From a bacterium (GTDB taxonomy: Bacteria > Zhuqueibacterota > Zhuqueibacteria > Zhuqueibacterales > Zhuqueibacteraceae), in the NCBI GenBank assembly GCA_023150945.1, contig JAKLJX010000035.1, forward strand, positions 1 to 45,156: a stretch of DNA of 45,156 nt, in the 5' to 3' direction. Below, one piece after another: positions 9,129 to 17,376 of this stretch. A model generated the notes under the pieces. That model was not told where the DNA came from and did no database searches. It saw nothing but the letters and a program-made list of their open reading frames with translations. The position numbers and the translations under genes are program-made. How positions within the stretch are numbered: the first letter of the stretch is position 1; each line of letters begins with the position of its first letter.

Positions 9129-10055
9129 CTAAACTATAAACTGTGCAAGATGCTTTCGGCCCAAAGCCAATCCTCGTTTGATCTTTTCCTCTGAGCCTTC
9201 CCACACCGGATCTTCGTGCTCAATTGACAGCACGTAATCGTAACCATTCTCCTGCAACGTCGAAATAAGTCTCTGCCAATCGATTTCTCCCATGCCGGGG
9301 ACGCGATAACGCCACCAGCCGGATTTCCACGGAATCGGATCGAGCTGGCGTCCGAAGAGGCCGTAACGATACTGGCCGTCGCGCAGCATTTCGGTATCTT
9401 TGGCGTGGGCGTGAAAAATCTTTTTGCCAAAATCTTTCACGCATCGGGTGTAATCAATTCCGAGCCAGTAAAGATGCGAGGGATCGAAGTTCAAGCCAAA
9501 GTTCTCGCTTGGCACTTCATTAAACAGCGCTTCCCAAAGCTCCGGCGAATAGGCGAAATTGCCAGGAAGGCCGAAACGTTGCCAGTTCTCCATCGGACAA
9601 TTTTCAATCATAATGCGCACGCCTTTGTCCTCGGCATATTTCACCATGCCGCGAAACACTTCGCCGATTTCTCCCATATTTTCCTTCGGCAATTTGTCGG
9701 GACGCGCGCCGACAAAAGTGCCGACCAGATTTACGTCCAACAACGCCGCGGTGTCGATCACTTTCTTGAGATGGTCATGATAATATTTTCGCTTCGTCAG
9801 ATCGGGATCGAGATTGTTATCGTAACACGCCATTGCCGAAATGCCGAGATCATGTTTGGCAAAAAGCTCTTTCACGCGCTTGGCCTTGTCTTTCGTGAAG
9901 TTGGCGGCGTCAATCTGCCGCGCTTGATAATCACGCGTCGAATCCACCGGCCAGGCGGCAAGCTCAAGAGTGTGGAATCCCTGTTCCGACGTCCATTTGA
10001 CTAAATCTTCGAGTCCGACCCGCGGCAAGCAGGCAGTCAAGAATCCAAGTTTCAT
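9129..10055 (-). CDS. Sugar phosphate isomerase/epimerase family TIM barrel
   Basis: The 308-residue product beginning MKLGFLTACLPRVGLEDLVK is a xylose isomerase-like (AP endonuclease 2 type) barrel. The expected metal and catalytic residues are visible: E151 (IMIENCP), D191 and H194 (NFDPSH), H217 (HAHAKD) and E279 (LSIEHED). The start at 10055 is preferred over one 72 nt upstream, because that extension is encoded by an octamer repeat. Proteins of this family act as isomerases, epimerases or lyases on sugars and 3-keto-sugars, often next to Gfo/Idh/MocA oxidoreductases, as here. No exact reaction can be given. Confidence 0.88.
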   Translation of the reverse strand: MKLGFLTACLPRVGLEDLVKWTSEQGFHTLELAAWPVDSTRDYQARQIDAANFTKDKAKRVKELFAKHDLGISAMACYDNNLDPDLTKRKYYHDHLKKVIDTAALLDVNLVGTFVGARPDKLPKENMGEIGEVFRGMVKYAEDKGVRIMIENCPMENWQRFGLPGNFAYSPELWEALFNEVPSENFGLNFDPSHLYWLGIDYTRCVKDFGKKIFHAHAKDTEMLRDGQYRYGLFGRQLDPIPWKSGWWRYRVPGMGEIDWQRLISTLQENGYDYVLSIEHEDPVWEGSEEKIKRGLALGRKHLAQFIV

Positions 10056-10120
10056 GGTTTTTCGCACTCCAGATAATTTGATGGATTTTCGGAACATTGG
10101 ATTGATGGCTTTTTGTTTTT

Positions 10121-10146
10121 CCAACACTCCATTACTCCACCACTCC
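10121..10146. repeat. Octamer tandem repeat (CCANYACT)
   Basis: Three imperfect 8-nt units, CCAACACT, CCATTACT and CCACCACT, lie end to end between the oxidoreductase stop and the isomerase start. They form part of the isomerase leader. Confidence 0.6.
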
Positions 10147-10151
10147 AGTTT

Positions 10152-11309
10152 TCATACCACCACCCACTTTTTCGCCTTGTTGCTTTTCAAAACTGCTTCG
10201 ATAATTTTGTTTTCCCAATGCCCATCGGCAAAAGTGGGGAAATCGGGATGATCTTTGCGCGGGTCTTTTCCGGCGCGGATGAAATTGTAGACGTTCATGA
10301 ACAGATTCTTCGGGCCATCCGGATAACCTTCGGGATGCCCGCCGGGATAATGCGCATACTTCCGCGCGGCCTCGTCCAGCAACGCGGGATCCTTGATGAT
10401 CGTCTCATTCGGACGCTCGCGATAGCCGACCCACAGTTGATTCGGCTCCTCTTGGTCCCATGCGATGGCCTTCTTGCTGCCATCAATTTCAAACCATTCA
10501 CGGTTCTTCCTGCCGGCACTCACTTGCGAAACAGTGAAAACGCCGCGCGCGTCGTTCTCGAATTGCAGCATGACAATTCCCGCATCTTCAGTTTTGACCG
10601 CCTTTGTTTCGTAAGCTTGCGCCGGAGTTTGCTCTTTGCCCTTGAAGGTTTCCACTGTTTCTTTGGGCTTCTTCCTGGTTTGGTGAATGGTGACGAGATC
10701 GGCAAAAACACGGTTGATTTTCAAGCCGGTGATAAACTGCACCAAATCACACCAATGCGAGCCAATATCGGCCACCGCCCGCGACGCGCCGCTGATTTCG
10801 GTTTCCAAGCGCCAGTTATGGTCAGTGTCATAGTAGAGCCAGTCTTGCAGGTAATGGCCGTGCACAAGATAGATTTCTCCCAACTCGCCTTTGCCGGCCA
10901 TGGCTCGGGCATGTTGAATCAACGGATAGAAACGATAATTGAAGTTAATGGCGTTGACGACGCCATGCTTTGCCGCCAATTTCACCAGCTCTGCCGACTC
11001 TTTCGAGTTCATCGTCAGTGGTTTTTCAGAGATGACGTGTTTGCCGGCCAAAATCGCGGCTTTATTGATTCCAAAATGCAAGCTGTTGGGAGTACAGTTA
11101 TGAACGGCTTGAATCTCGTTGTCAGCAATAACTTCCTTCCAACCGCCATAAGCTTTGGGAATCGCAAAGCGTTCCGCCAAGGCTTGCGCGCGTTCAATTT
11201 TCTGTGAAGCGACGGCAACGACTTCTATGCCGCCTACTCTTCTCAGAGCTTCGATATGTGCCGGCCCAATGAATCCGGTGCCGATAACCGCCGTTTTGAT
11301 GGACTTCAT
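10152..11309 (-). CDS. Gfo/Idh/MocA family NAD(P)-dependent oxidoreductase
   Basis: The 385-residue product has the Rossmann motif GTGFIG at residues 10-15 and the family motif EKP at 95-97 (SEKPLTMNSKE). The C-terminal alpha/beta domain follows (ADIGSHWCDLVQFITG, with the likely catalytic His). The start at 11309 is set by the ribosome site GGAG 6 nt upstream; another ATG 12 nt earlier lies within that site. Such enzymes oxidise sugar or cyclitol hydroxyls, often to 3-keto sugars. The isomerase/epimerase gene follows it by 96 bp, a pairing seen in oxidative glycoside-cleaving and inositol pathways. Confidence 0.92.
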   Translation of the reverse strand: MKSIKTAVIGTGFIGPAHIEALRRVGGIEVVAVASQKIERAQALAERFAIPKAYGGWKEVIADNEIQAVHNCTPNSLHFGINKAAILAGKHVISEKPLTMNSKESAELVKLAAKHGVVNAINFNYRFYPLIQHARAMAGKGELGEIYLVHGHYLQDWLYYDTDHNWRLETEISGASRAVADIGSHWCDLVQFITGLKINRVFADLVTIHQTRKKPKETVETFKGKEQTPAQAYETKAVKTEDAGIVMLQFENDARGVFTVSQVSAGRKNREWFEIDGSKKAIAWDQEEPNQLWVGYRERPNETIIKDPALLDEAARKYAHYPGGHPEGYPDGPKNLFMNVYNFIRAGKDPRKDHPDFPTFADGHWENKIIEAVLKSNKAKKWVVV

Positions 11310-11337
11310 CGCAATCTCCATATATCGAGGGCAGCAA

Positions 11338-11354
11338 CCAGACTGCCAGTCTGG
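11338..11354. repeat. Perfect 17-nt palindrome, CCAGACTG family, copy 2
   Basis: CCAGACTG, one C, then CAGTCTGG: perfect 8-bp arms. It lies between the stop of the TIM-barrel gene and the start of the oxidoreductase gene. Confidence 0.7.
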
Positions 11355-11355
11355 C

Positions 11356-13017
11356 CTACAAGTTCTTCGCTCTCTCCAACATATTCTTCACTTCCGGCAA
11401 ATCCATCGTTTGCTGATGATCGTAGAGACACAGCGCCGGAATCACCCCAAGTTTTGCGTAAGCTGTTTCCTGCAATTTGAACATGGGGTGCGACGGATAT
11501 TTGGTCAACAGATGCGCAACGAAACGGGTGTATTTGCCAAACAAGTAGGTTGACACCGGATGCGCCTCGCGCCAGCGCGTCTGTCCTTCCATGCCGTGAA
11601 TCTCAGCGATGCTGTCGATGCCGTGGATTTGCGCCATGGGCAGTGCGCTCAAAGTCTGCTCGTGCTGTCCTTCTCCGGCAAACACCACATGAGGAAAAGC
11701 ACGTTGCAACCGCTTAATGTGATCACGCATGCCCATGAGAAAATTCGGCCCTTTGCTCACATTAAATGCCAGCAGAGTCTGATCGAGAAACACGGCGTCG
11801 AGATGAAATTTCGTAATCAGCTCGCCAAGAATTTCTTCCATCAAATCGCCCCATTCCTTTGCGCCGGGATTGATGTACGCAAAATACGGCTCGGCCAGCC
11901 AATCGCCGTCGATATCCAGTGCCCATCCCTGCGTTCTATCAAACAGATCGACGACTTGATGCGCTTTGAATTTCGAGAAAAGCCGGTGCGTGAATGTCAT
12001 CGCCAGCACGTTGGTGTGAATCATCACGCGATAGCCCAATTGGTGTGCGGTGTCGACGAGCTGCTTGAATTTCGCTTCACCACCAAGCTCCTGGCTGGGA
12101 TTATAATCCGGCGCGCGCGAATCAATGCCGTGCTCGGCAAAGCCGGGCAAATAAACCAGCGTTTGTTGCGGATTGTGAAACTTGCACCATTGCTCGAGAC
12201 GCGCAATCATCTGATCGAACGTGTGGTGCGGCTCGGGCCGGTCTTTGCGCATGCCCCAAAGCTCGAGCACAAAGTTGATGTCGTTCGCCCACTTCGGAAA
12301 ATGGGAATTCATCTCAAGCGGCGTCAGATCGAATGCTTGTTCCAGCCAGGCGCGATGAAGGTCAACCGGAGTCTTCCAACCCCCTCCGTAGCCATCGAGA
12401 TACCACGTCGCTTCAAGGTTTTTGGCAACCAGCGGCGCGTTGGCCTCGAAGCCATACGTCAAAGCAAAGCCGCTGGACTCTCGGCGCACGCGCAGCAATT
12501 TGAAACTGGGCTCGGCGTCTTTGGTGCGAATCCACATGCCGCCGCCATTGCTTGCGCCGATGACGAATTGCGCGTTCCACCAGAAGGGATATTTGTAGCT
12601 CAACGTCGTGTCAGTCGGCATTTCTTTGCTCAGCACCTGTCCGCCGAGCGCCGGCACAATCACTTCATCGAATTGCAAGCCGGAAAGCTTCCATTCCACC
12701 AGCCATATTGGCTGTGGCGATTCGGCTTTGAGATGAAAACGAATGTCATCGTCCGAATTGCTAACCTGAATTTCCGCGCGATGCGCTTTGGATTCGTCGG
12801 TGAGGATGAAACAAAATCGGTGCTCATCCGCATGGACAGATTCAAGCTCAGTGAAAAAAACCGGTTCGGAAATTGCCAACGGGTTTCTGAGCAACAGTGC
12901 TTGCCTGCCATTGACGCAAAAAATCTTGCCGGTCAATTGGTGTTTGATTTCACAAATGGAGAACGGACTCTCGCCAAAGGAAATCTGCAGGCGATCATTG
13001 GAAATGGTTTTGATCAT
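11356..13017 (-). CDS. Cytoplasmic TIM-barrel glycosidase-like protein (DUF6259 type)
   Basis: The 553-residue product has no signal peptide. The first about 220 residues are beta-rich and look like the beta-sandwich that precedes GH31/GH36-type barrels (LLRNPLAISEPVFFTELESV). The barrel follows with LVYLPGFAEHGIDSRAPDYN, YRVMIHTNVLAMTF and LDAVFLDQTLLAFN; the Asp in VFLDQT sits where a nucleophile would be expected. I recall DUF6259 proteins with this layout, but this is from memory. It may cleave an alpha-linked glycoside. The ATG lacks a clear ribosome site and lies 33 bp after the AllA-like gene, which suggests read-through from that gene. Confidence 0.6.
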   Translation of the reverse strand: MIKTISNDRLQISFGESPFSICEIKHQLTGKIFCVNGRQALLLRNPLAISEPVFFTELESVHADEHRFCFILTDESKAHRAEIQVSNSDDDIRFHLKAESPQPIWLVEWKLSGLQFDEVIVPALGGQVLSKEMPTDTTLSYKYPFWWNAQFVIGASNGGGMWIRTKDAEPSFKLLRVRRESSGFALTYGFEANAPLVAKNLEATWYLDGYGGGWKTPVDLHRAWLEQAFDLTPLEMNSHFPKWANDINFVLELWGMRKDRPEPHHTFDQMIARLEQWCKFHNPQQTLVYLPGFAEHGIDSRAPDYNPSQELGGEAKFKQLVDTAHQLGYRVMIHTNVLAMTFTHRLFSKFKAHQVVDLFDRTQGWALDIDGDWLAEPYFAYINPGAKEWGDLMEEILGELITKFHLDAVFLDQTLLAFNVSKGPNFLMGMRDHIKRLQRAFPHVVFAGEGQHEQTLSALPMAQIHGIDSIAEIHGMEGQTRWREAHPVSTYLFGKYTRFVAHLLTKYPSHPMFKLQETAYAKLGVIPALCLYDHQQTMDLPEVKNMLERAKNL

Positions 13018-13049
13018 ATCGTCGTTTGTTTGCGATCCGGCTGATTGCG

Positions 13050-13517
13050 TTACGTCTCGATCTGTACTTTCTCAATGTTCTTTTTCACCACGTCCTCATG
13101 CGGCGTGTTTCTGCGGAAAATCACGAAGTATGACGATTCCTTTTTTCCGGCCGGCAAACACGCACCATGCCACACAGCTTTGTCAATGACAACTGCTTCG
13201 CCGAGATTGACTTGAAATGCTTCAACGGCGCTCTCGGGCTGACCCTCCAGCAACAGCGGCAAAATGAACGGCGCGTCAATGGGAATGAGAATTTCCGGCG
13301 TGCGCAGGTGACGCTCGACGCCGGAAATTTCCATCACCGGTTGCTGATAAACCGTGCAAAGGCCGATCTCGGTCTCGCCGTCGATGTGGTAATTCGCGAT
13401 GTTCGACCAGAATTTGTAATCACTCGCCTGCGAGGTTGGCGGCTTCGTTGGCGCCGTGACGACTTTGCCGAACATGGCGAAGTTTTCGGGAGTGATGCGT
13501 TTGGACTTGATCCTCAT
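13050..13517 (-). CDS. AllA-like (ureidoglycolate lyase family) cupin
   Basis: The 155-residue product begins RIKSKRITPENFAMFGKVV and carries GVERHLRTPEILIPID and VVIDKAVWHGACLPAG, the core of the ureidoglycolate lyase fold, a cupin-like barrel. Classical AllA works in purine (allantoin) breakdown, but no other purine gene is present. In this sugar block it may act on a carbonyl or sugar-acid intermediate. The start has a good ribosome site (AGGATG, 5 nt before the ATG). Family assignment is fairly firm; the substrate is not. Confidence 0.75.
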   Translation of the reverse strand: MRIKSKRITPENFAMFGKVVTAPTKPPTSQASDYKFWSNIANYHIDGETEIGLCTVYQQPVMEISGVERHLRTPEILIPIDAPFILPLLLEGQPESAVEAFQVNLGEAVVIDKAVWHGACLPAGKKESSYFVIFRRNTPHEDVVKKNIEKVQIET

Positions 13518-13542
13518 GGTTCATCCTCATGAACAAAAAATC

Positions 13543-13625
13543 TCACGCAAAGACGCGAAGCCGCGAAGGTCTGCAAAGAAAAACAAATCCCCTTTGCGAA
13601 TTCTTTGCGTCTCTGCGCCTTTGCA
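13543..13625. repeat. Dispersed inverted repeat, CACGCAAAGACGCGAAG family, copy 1
   Basis: Left arm CACGCAAAGACGCGAAGCCG from 13544. The right arm, 13592-13624, has the complementary words CTTTGCG, TTTGCGTCTCTGCGCC. It fills the gap between the GH39-like and AllA-like genes. A related copy lies inside the 5' coding part of the T9SS cargo gene at 25154-25261. Confidence 0.7.
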
Positions 13626-13640
13626 TGCAACAGTTGTCTT

Positions 13641-15080
13641 TTATTTTGTGAGCTTGATAATCGCGATTTCGCCGCCGATCAAAGTGACGTCTTTCAGTGT
13701 AGTCGAGCTTGCCTTCTGTTGAATCCCTTTGAACTCTTTTGCATTGCCAAGCTCATCATAAAGCGTGGCTCTGCCGGCCAGCTTCATCGGCAGCGTCAAC
13801 GCAATGCTTTCCTTGCGCGCATCTTTCACGTTACCGCTCTGGTCGTCACTTTGTTTGCCGCTGGCTTTGGTCTTCAACCAGCCGACGACGATCACACTAC
13901 CATCTTCATTCTGAAAACAATGCACCTCGCTGTCGGAGCCGATGGTGCGCTCGATCAAGACCTGAGCATCGATGCACTTGCTTCTCTGCGCGAACAGCCG
14001 GTTGAAAAACGACAGTGCCTGCTCCGCTGGTTTGGGCCTGTAATCAACATACGCCACGCCGAGATGGCGATTGTTGACGTCGCCAATGACTTCATCCTCC
14101 GGCGGCAAATCTTTGATCTCATACCAGGCAATGGCGGCGAGCTTCTCGGTCGAGAGCAGCAGCGTGAGCGTTCTGATCAATTGCACGGCCTGGAATTTCG
14201 GCGTGTGCTCGTAGTCGTAATATGCCCAGGACCAGTCCGAAACGTAGCCGTTGCGGCGAAACGTGCTGTAGCCGACTTCCGCCATCCAGATCGATTGATT
14301 GTTGCCGTACTGCTTGACAATGCCGGCGATGGTGTTCACATAAGGAACGATGTTTTCAATCGGCGCGGGATTCCAGGTTTCGAAATAGTTGTGAATGTTG
14401 ACAACATCGACGTACGGACTGATGCCGTAATCTTTGAACAGCGCGAGCGTGAATTCGGTGTGACCGGCCAGACCGGGACACACGACGATCGCGGTGGGAT
14501 CGGCTTTGCGCACGGCAGCGGAGCCAATCTTCACGAGGTTGGCCAAATCTTCCGCGGTACCCGACCAATAGGCTTTGATGTCCGGTTCGTTCCACAGCTC
14601 CCAGGATTTGATGCGGTCTTTGTAGCGATTGACCAAAATGGCGACGAACTCGCCAAATTGCGCGTAATCCTTCGGCGTATGATTCCAAAAGTTGGTGGTG
14701 TCGCCGGTGGAATTCCACGACGGTGTGTAACAAATGTATGGAATCAGGGTGATGCCATATTCATCCACGGCGATGCGAACATAGTCATCCCAGAATAGCC
14801 AGTTGTATTTGTCCTTTTCGCCTTCGATGCCGTCCCAGCCAAAGGAAATGCGCAGAAGATTGATGCCGCTTCTTTTCAGAAGCTCCATGTCATTGCGGAT
14901 AATCTCCAGCGTCGTGGTTTCTTCCGGATAATCTTCACAGAGGCCGATGGGGACGTGATAGTAAACCGCGTCTTGCGGCTTGCGCAGTTGATCGTAGATG
15001 AGCTTATGGTCTTGCGCGGGAAGAGATGAGAAGGCAAAAAACCAAAAGAAAAAAGCATGAAGCAAACTTTTCGAGCGCAT
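13641..15080 (-). CDS. Secreted clan GH-A glycosidase (GH39-like)
   Basis: The start ATG at 15080 follows AAAGGTG by 6 nt; a GTG 9 nt upstream overlaps that site and is rejected. Residues 1-22 are a signal peptide ending SSLPAQ. The TIM barrel shows the acid/base E165 in SWELWNEPD and the nucleophile E268 in SIWMAEVGYS, the paired Glu of clan GH-A. The phrases LLKRSGINLLRISFGWDGIE and YVDVVNIHNYFETWNP fit GH39 or near relatives (xylosidase, iduronidase-like). A beta domain closes the protein (residues about 370-479). It likely acts in the periplasm or outside the cell. Confidence 0.82.
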   Translation of the reverse strand: MRSKSLLHAFFFWFFAFSSLPAQDHKLIYDQLRKPQDAVYYHVPIGLCEDYPEETTTLEIIRNDMELLKRSGINLLRISFGWDGIEGEKDKYNWLFWDDYVRIAVDEYGITLIPYICYTPSWNSTGDTTNFWNHTPKDYAQFGEFVAILVNRYKDRIKSWELWNEPDIKAYWSGTAEDLANLVKIGSAAVRKADPTAIVVCPGLAGHTEFTLALFKDYGISPYVDVVNIHNYFETWNPAPIENIVPYVNTIAGIVKQYGNNQSIWMAEVGYSTFRRNGYVSDWSWAYYDYEHTPKFQAVQLIRTLTLLLSTEKLAAIAWYEIKDLPPEDEVIGDVNNRHLGVAYVDYRPKPAEQALSFFNRLFAQRSKCIDAQVLIERTIGSDSEVHCFQNEDGSVIVVGWLKTKASGKQSDDQSGNVKDARKESIALTLPMKLAGRATLYDELGNAKEFKGIQQKASSTTLKDVTLIGGEIAIIKLTK

Positions 15081-15197
15081 GTGAATCACCTTTTGTTTGT
15101 TGGCCGGTTCATTAGGCGGCTAAATTCCAGAAAATTCCGTCTTCAAATCCGCAGGCGGTTCTCATCCTTTAGACTTATCGAGACGATGATGTGCTTT

Positions 15198-15222
15198 CAA
15201 AAGCCAGTCAGCCGATTGGCTG
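15198..15222 (-). terminator. Possible hairpin terminator after the aldo/keto reductase
   Basis: On the minus strand, AGCCAATCGGCTGACTGGCT pairs over its ends and is followed by TTTT. It lies 13 nt after the reductase stop. The stem is short and interrupted, so this is only a candidate. Confidence 0.4.
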
Positions 15223-15234
15223 CGTTCGCAGGGA

Positions 15235-16221
15235 CTACGCGACTTCCTCATGCCAGAAATCTTTCCGCCAAGCGAACGGCTTCAACGCTTCAAGCTCTTC
15301 CGGGTCCAGCCACTTGCCATCGCTCGCGGCGATATTCATCTCCGCCTGTTGCACGCTGCGGATGCCGGGAATGACCGTGTGCACGGCGGAATGGCTCAAA
15401 CAAAAGCGCAGCGCGTATTCTGCCATTGACATGCGGGGATGCCGCCCGTCCTTGAATGCACGCACGGTCTCAACACGCTTGACGACCGCCGGCAAATTCC
15501 TCCCGCGAAAATAATGCCGCCGCACGTCACCTTCGGGAAAAGCTGTCTGCGCGGTATATTTGCCGGTGAGCGCGCCTTCGTCAAAGGGAACACGAACAAT
15601 TACACCGGCACCGAGCTTCTCACAAACGGGGAAGAGATTCCACTGCGGATACTGCTCGAAAATATTGTAGATCACTTGCACCGATTGCACTTTGTCGAGT
15701 GCCAGCGCGCCGATGACGTTGTCCGGTGTGGTGTCGGGGACGGAAACGCCGATGGCGCGAATCTTTCCCTGCTCCTTCAATTTCATCATCGCCTCGAACC
15801 ATTCGTCGCGGATGTTGAACGAGGTGGCCCAAGTGTGAAATTGATAAATGTCGATATAGTCGCGCTGCAGTTTTTTCAACGAACCTTCGCAGCGTTCAAT
15901 GAGGTACTGCGACGGGAAGAACTTCAGCGGGTCGGAGTCGTCGGGTGGCGGCCATTTGGCCTCTCGGGGCGGCACTTTGGTGGCGACATAGATTTCCTCG
16001 CGGCGCTCTTTCAATACTTTGCCGATCAGTTCTTCACTGTGGCCCTTGCCGTAGCCTTGCGCCGTGTCGATAAAATTCACGCCGAGGTCGATGGCCTTAT
16101 GCAGCGCGCGCATAGACTCCGCATCATCCTGCGGACCCCACATATCTCCGCCGATGGCCCACGCGCCGAAACTGATCTCGGAGAATTTCCAACCGAGCTT
16201 GCCGAAGGTGCGATAGCGCAT
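15235..16221 (-). CDS. Aldo/keto reductase
   Basis: The 328-residue product from MRYRTFGKLGWKFSEISFG has the catalytic tetrad D52, Y57 (NFIDTAQGYGKG), K82 (VATKVPP) and H129 (YQFHTW) of the AKR superfamily. These enzymes reduce sugar or other aldehydes and ketones with NADPH. An in-frame extension of 90 codons upstream is repetitive (SSIQYQV units) because it is read from a 7-nt tandem repeat, and is rejected. The ribosome site AAGGA comes from the last unit of that same repeat. Downstream lies the GH39-like gene. Confidence 0.9.
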   Translation of the reverse strand: MRYRTFGKLGWKFSEISFGAWAIGGDMWGPQDDAESMRALHKAIDLGVNFIDTAQGYGKGHSEELIGKVLKERREEIYVATKVPPREAKWPPPDDSDPLKFFPSQYLIERCEGSLKKLQRDYIDIYQFHTWATSFNIRDEWFEAMMKLKEQGKIRAIGVSVPDTTPDNVIGALALDKVQSVQVIYNIFEQYPQWNLFPVCEKLGAGVIVRVPFDEGALTGKYTAQTAFPEGDVRRHYFRGRNLPAVVKRVETVRAFKDGRHPRMSMAEYALRFCLSHSAVHTVIPGIRSVQQAEMNIAASDGKWLDPEELEALKPFAWRKDFWHEEVA

Positions 16222-16223
16222 AT

Positions 16224-16349
16224 TTGATCCTTGATACTGGATACTGGATACTTGATACTGGATACTTGATACTTGATACTGGATACTGGATACTGGATGC
16301 TGGATGCTGGATGCTGGATTCTGGATGCTGGATGCTGGATGCTGGATCC
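16224..16349. repeat. Heptanucleotide tandem repeat, 18 units (TTGATAC/TGGATAC/TGGATGC)
   Basis: Eighteen 7-nt units run without a gap for 126 nt: mostly TTGATAC and TGGATAC near the gene and TGGATGC further away. Two to three units in reverse orientation follow at 16384-16396 (CAGTATCCAGCAT), so a hairpin with the array is possible. The array ends 2 nt before the ATG of the aldo/keto reductase, and the unit GGATCAA supplies its ribosome site. All units share a phase, so gain or loss of a unit would change the leader by 7 nt. Confidence 0.9.
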
Positions 16350-16403
16350 CAAACACATAGTACTGAAAATCGGATTCCAGACCCAGTATCCAGCATCGAG
16401 CAA

Positions 16404-16808
16404 CTAACCAAATGTTACACCCGAAACTAGAATCACATTTGCATACGGCGAGGCTTCGCCGGTGCGGACGAAGGCGATATTGCCTTCGCATCTGGTCATC
16501 TTTTTGAATTCGTTGTGCGGCACTTTCGTAATTTCGACTCCGGACAACAGCCCCAACAATTCACGTTGAATGGCGCCGCTGCGGCTTTCCATCTCTTCGG
16601 CAATGACTGCCTGTTCCACTTGCAATTCTTTCAAGATAACTTTCACGGTTTCGATAAAACGCGGGATATTGGCAGCAAGCGCCAAATCCACAGCTTCCCG
16701 TTCACGGGGAATGGGAAGGCCGGAATCACAGACGACCAGTTTGTCGGAATGCCCCATTCCGGCGATGATTCGCGAAAGCTGGGAATTCAAAATGCCGGTT
16801 TTCTTCAT
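16404..16808 (-). CDS. rbsD: D-ribose pyranase, RbsD/FucU family
   Basis: The 134-residue product has the usual full length. It begins MKKTGILNSQLSRIIAGMGHSD with the catalytic H20, and has D28 and the C-terminal EASPYANVILVSG motif. RbsD converts the pyranose and furanose forms of ribose (FucU acts on fucose), preparing the sugar for a kinase. It lies in the same orientation as the ribokinase gene, one VOC gene away. No ribose ABC transporter is near, so the sugar probably comes from intracellular glycoside cleavage or the ABC importer of this locus. Confidence 0.9.
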   Translation of the reverse strand: MKKTGILNSQLSRIIAGMGHSDKLVVCDSGLPIPREREAVDLALAANIPRFIETVKVILKELQVEQAVIAEEMESRSGAIQRELLGLLSGVEITKVPHNEFKKMTRCEGNIAFVRTGEASPYANVILVSGVTFG

Positions 16809-16811
16809 GTC

Positions 16812-16919
16812 ATGCCTGGCCTTTCTTGCGCTCTGCAGCGCAGGCAGCGTGCCTGCCGCCGCGCAGACCGGCAGGACGCGCTGCGATCGTTTGTCCAGCG
16901 CAGACTGGCAGACTGCGCT
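16812..16919. repeat. REP-like palindrome cluster, CAGACTG family, copy 3
   Basis: Several palindromic words lie between the RbsD start and the VOC stop. The clearest has arms AGCGCAG (16897-16903) and CTGCGCT (16913-16919). It also holds GCAGCGCAGGCAGCGTGCCTGC upstream in shorter palindromic pieces. Confidence 0.6.
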
Positions 16920-17310
16920 ACGGTAAATATTCTATCAGTTCGATATCCATGCCGTCAGGGTCGCTGAAAAATGCAATGCGCACGGTCTCCTGAACCGTCG
17001 TCGGCGGAATGCGAAAGGGCACTCCGGCTTGCGCCAATCGTTGGTGCTCCTCATCCACGCTCTCAACGAGCAAACAAATGTGCTTGTATCCCAACACTTC
17101 ATTGACATGCGAGAGCGCCTCGCCGCGGATTTCGGGGACGCCGAAAAGTTCGAGAATGGTGTCGCCCAAGCGCAAAAAGACGATGCGGAGCCTGGATTCA
17201 GGAAACCACATTTCGTGATCAATCGTGAAGCCGAGAAGGTGAGTATAGAAATCAATCGACCTTGCAAGATTCCGCACGGTAATGGTGGTGTGGTCGATGC
17301 GCTTGATCAT
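16918..17310 (-). CDS. VOC (glyoxalase/dioxygenase fold) family protein
   Basis: The 130-residue protein has two beta-alpha-beta-beta-beta modules. The four likely metal ligands are in place: H7 (RIDHTTITV), E54 (ILELFG), H77 (GYKHICLLV) and E124 (GMDIELIEYLP). This set fits glyoxalase I, methylmalonyl-CoA epimerase and related enzymes, which detoxify or isomerise small carbonyl compounds. Its place between rbsD and ribokinase suggests a role with a sugar-derived carbonyl, but the substrate is unknown. No good ribosome site is seen; the leader runs straight out of a hairpin repeat. Confidence 0.85.
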   Translation of the reverse strand: MIKRIDHTTITVRNLARSIDFYTHLLGFTIDHEMWFPESRLRIVFLRLGDTILELFGVPEIRGEALSHVNEVLGYKHICLLVESVDEEHQRLAQAGVPFRIPPTTVQETVRIAFFSDPDGMDIELIEYLP

Positions 17311-17316
17311 ATTTTC

Positions 17317-17376
17317 GTAGTGATGCCTTCAGGCATTCTCCTTAATGAGTTACGTCTTGCCCCTGAAGGGGCTACT
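17317..17376. repeat. Dispersed palindromic repeat (GTAGTGATGCCTTCAGGCAT family), copy 2
   Basis: The first arm (17317-17339) is identical over 23 nt to 1657-1679. The second arm, GCCCCTGAAGGGGCTAC, pairs with it loosely. The stop codon of the ribokinase gene (17372-17374) lies within the second arm, so the element may act at the 3' end of that message. Confidence 0.75.

Noticed and set aside
16224-16349. A CRISPR array
   Set aside because: Units are 7 nt and directly adjacent with no spacers, and no cas genes are present.
16222-16491. In-frame N-terminal extension of the aldo/keto reductase with repeated SSIQYQV units
   Set aside because: The repetition is only the reading of the 7-nt DNA array, and the family start and a ribosome site lie at 16221.
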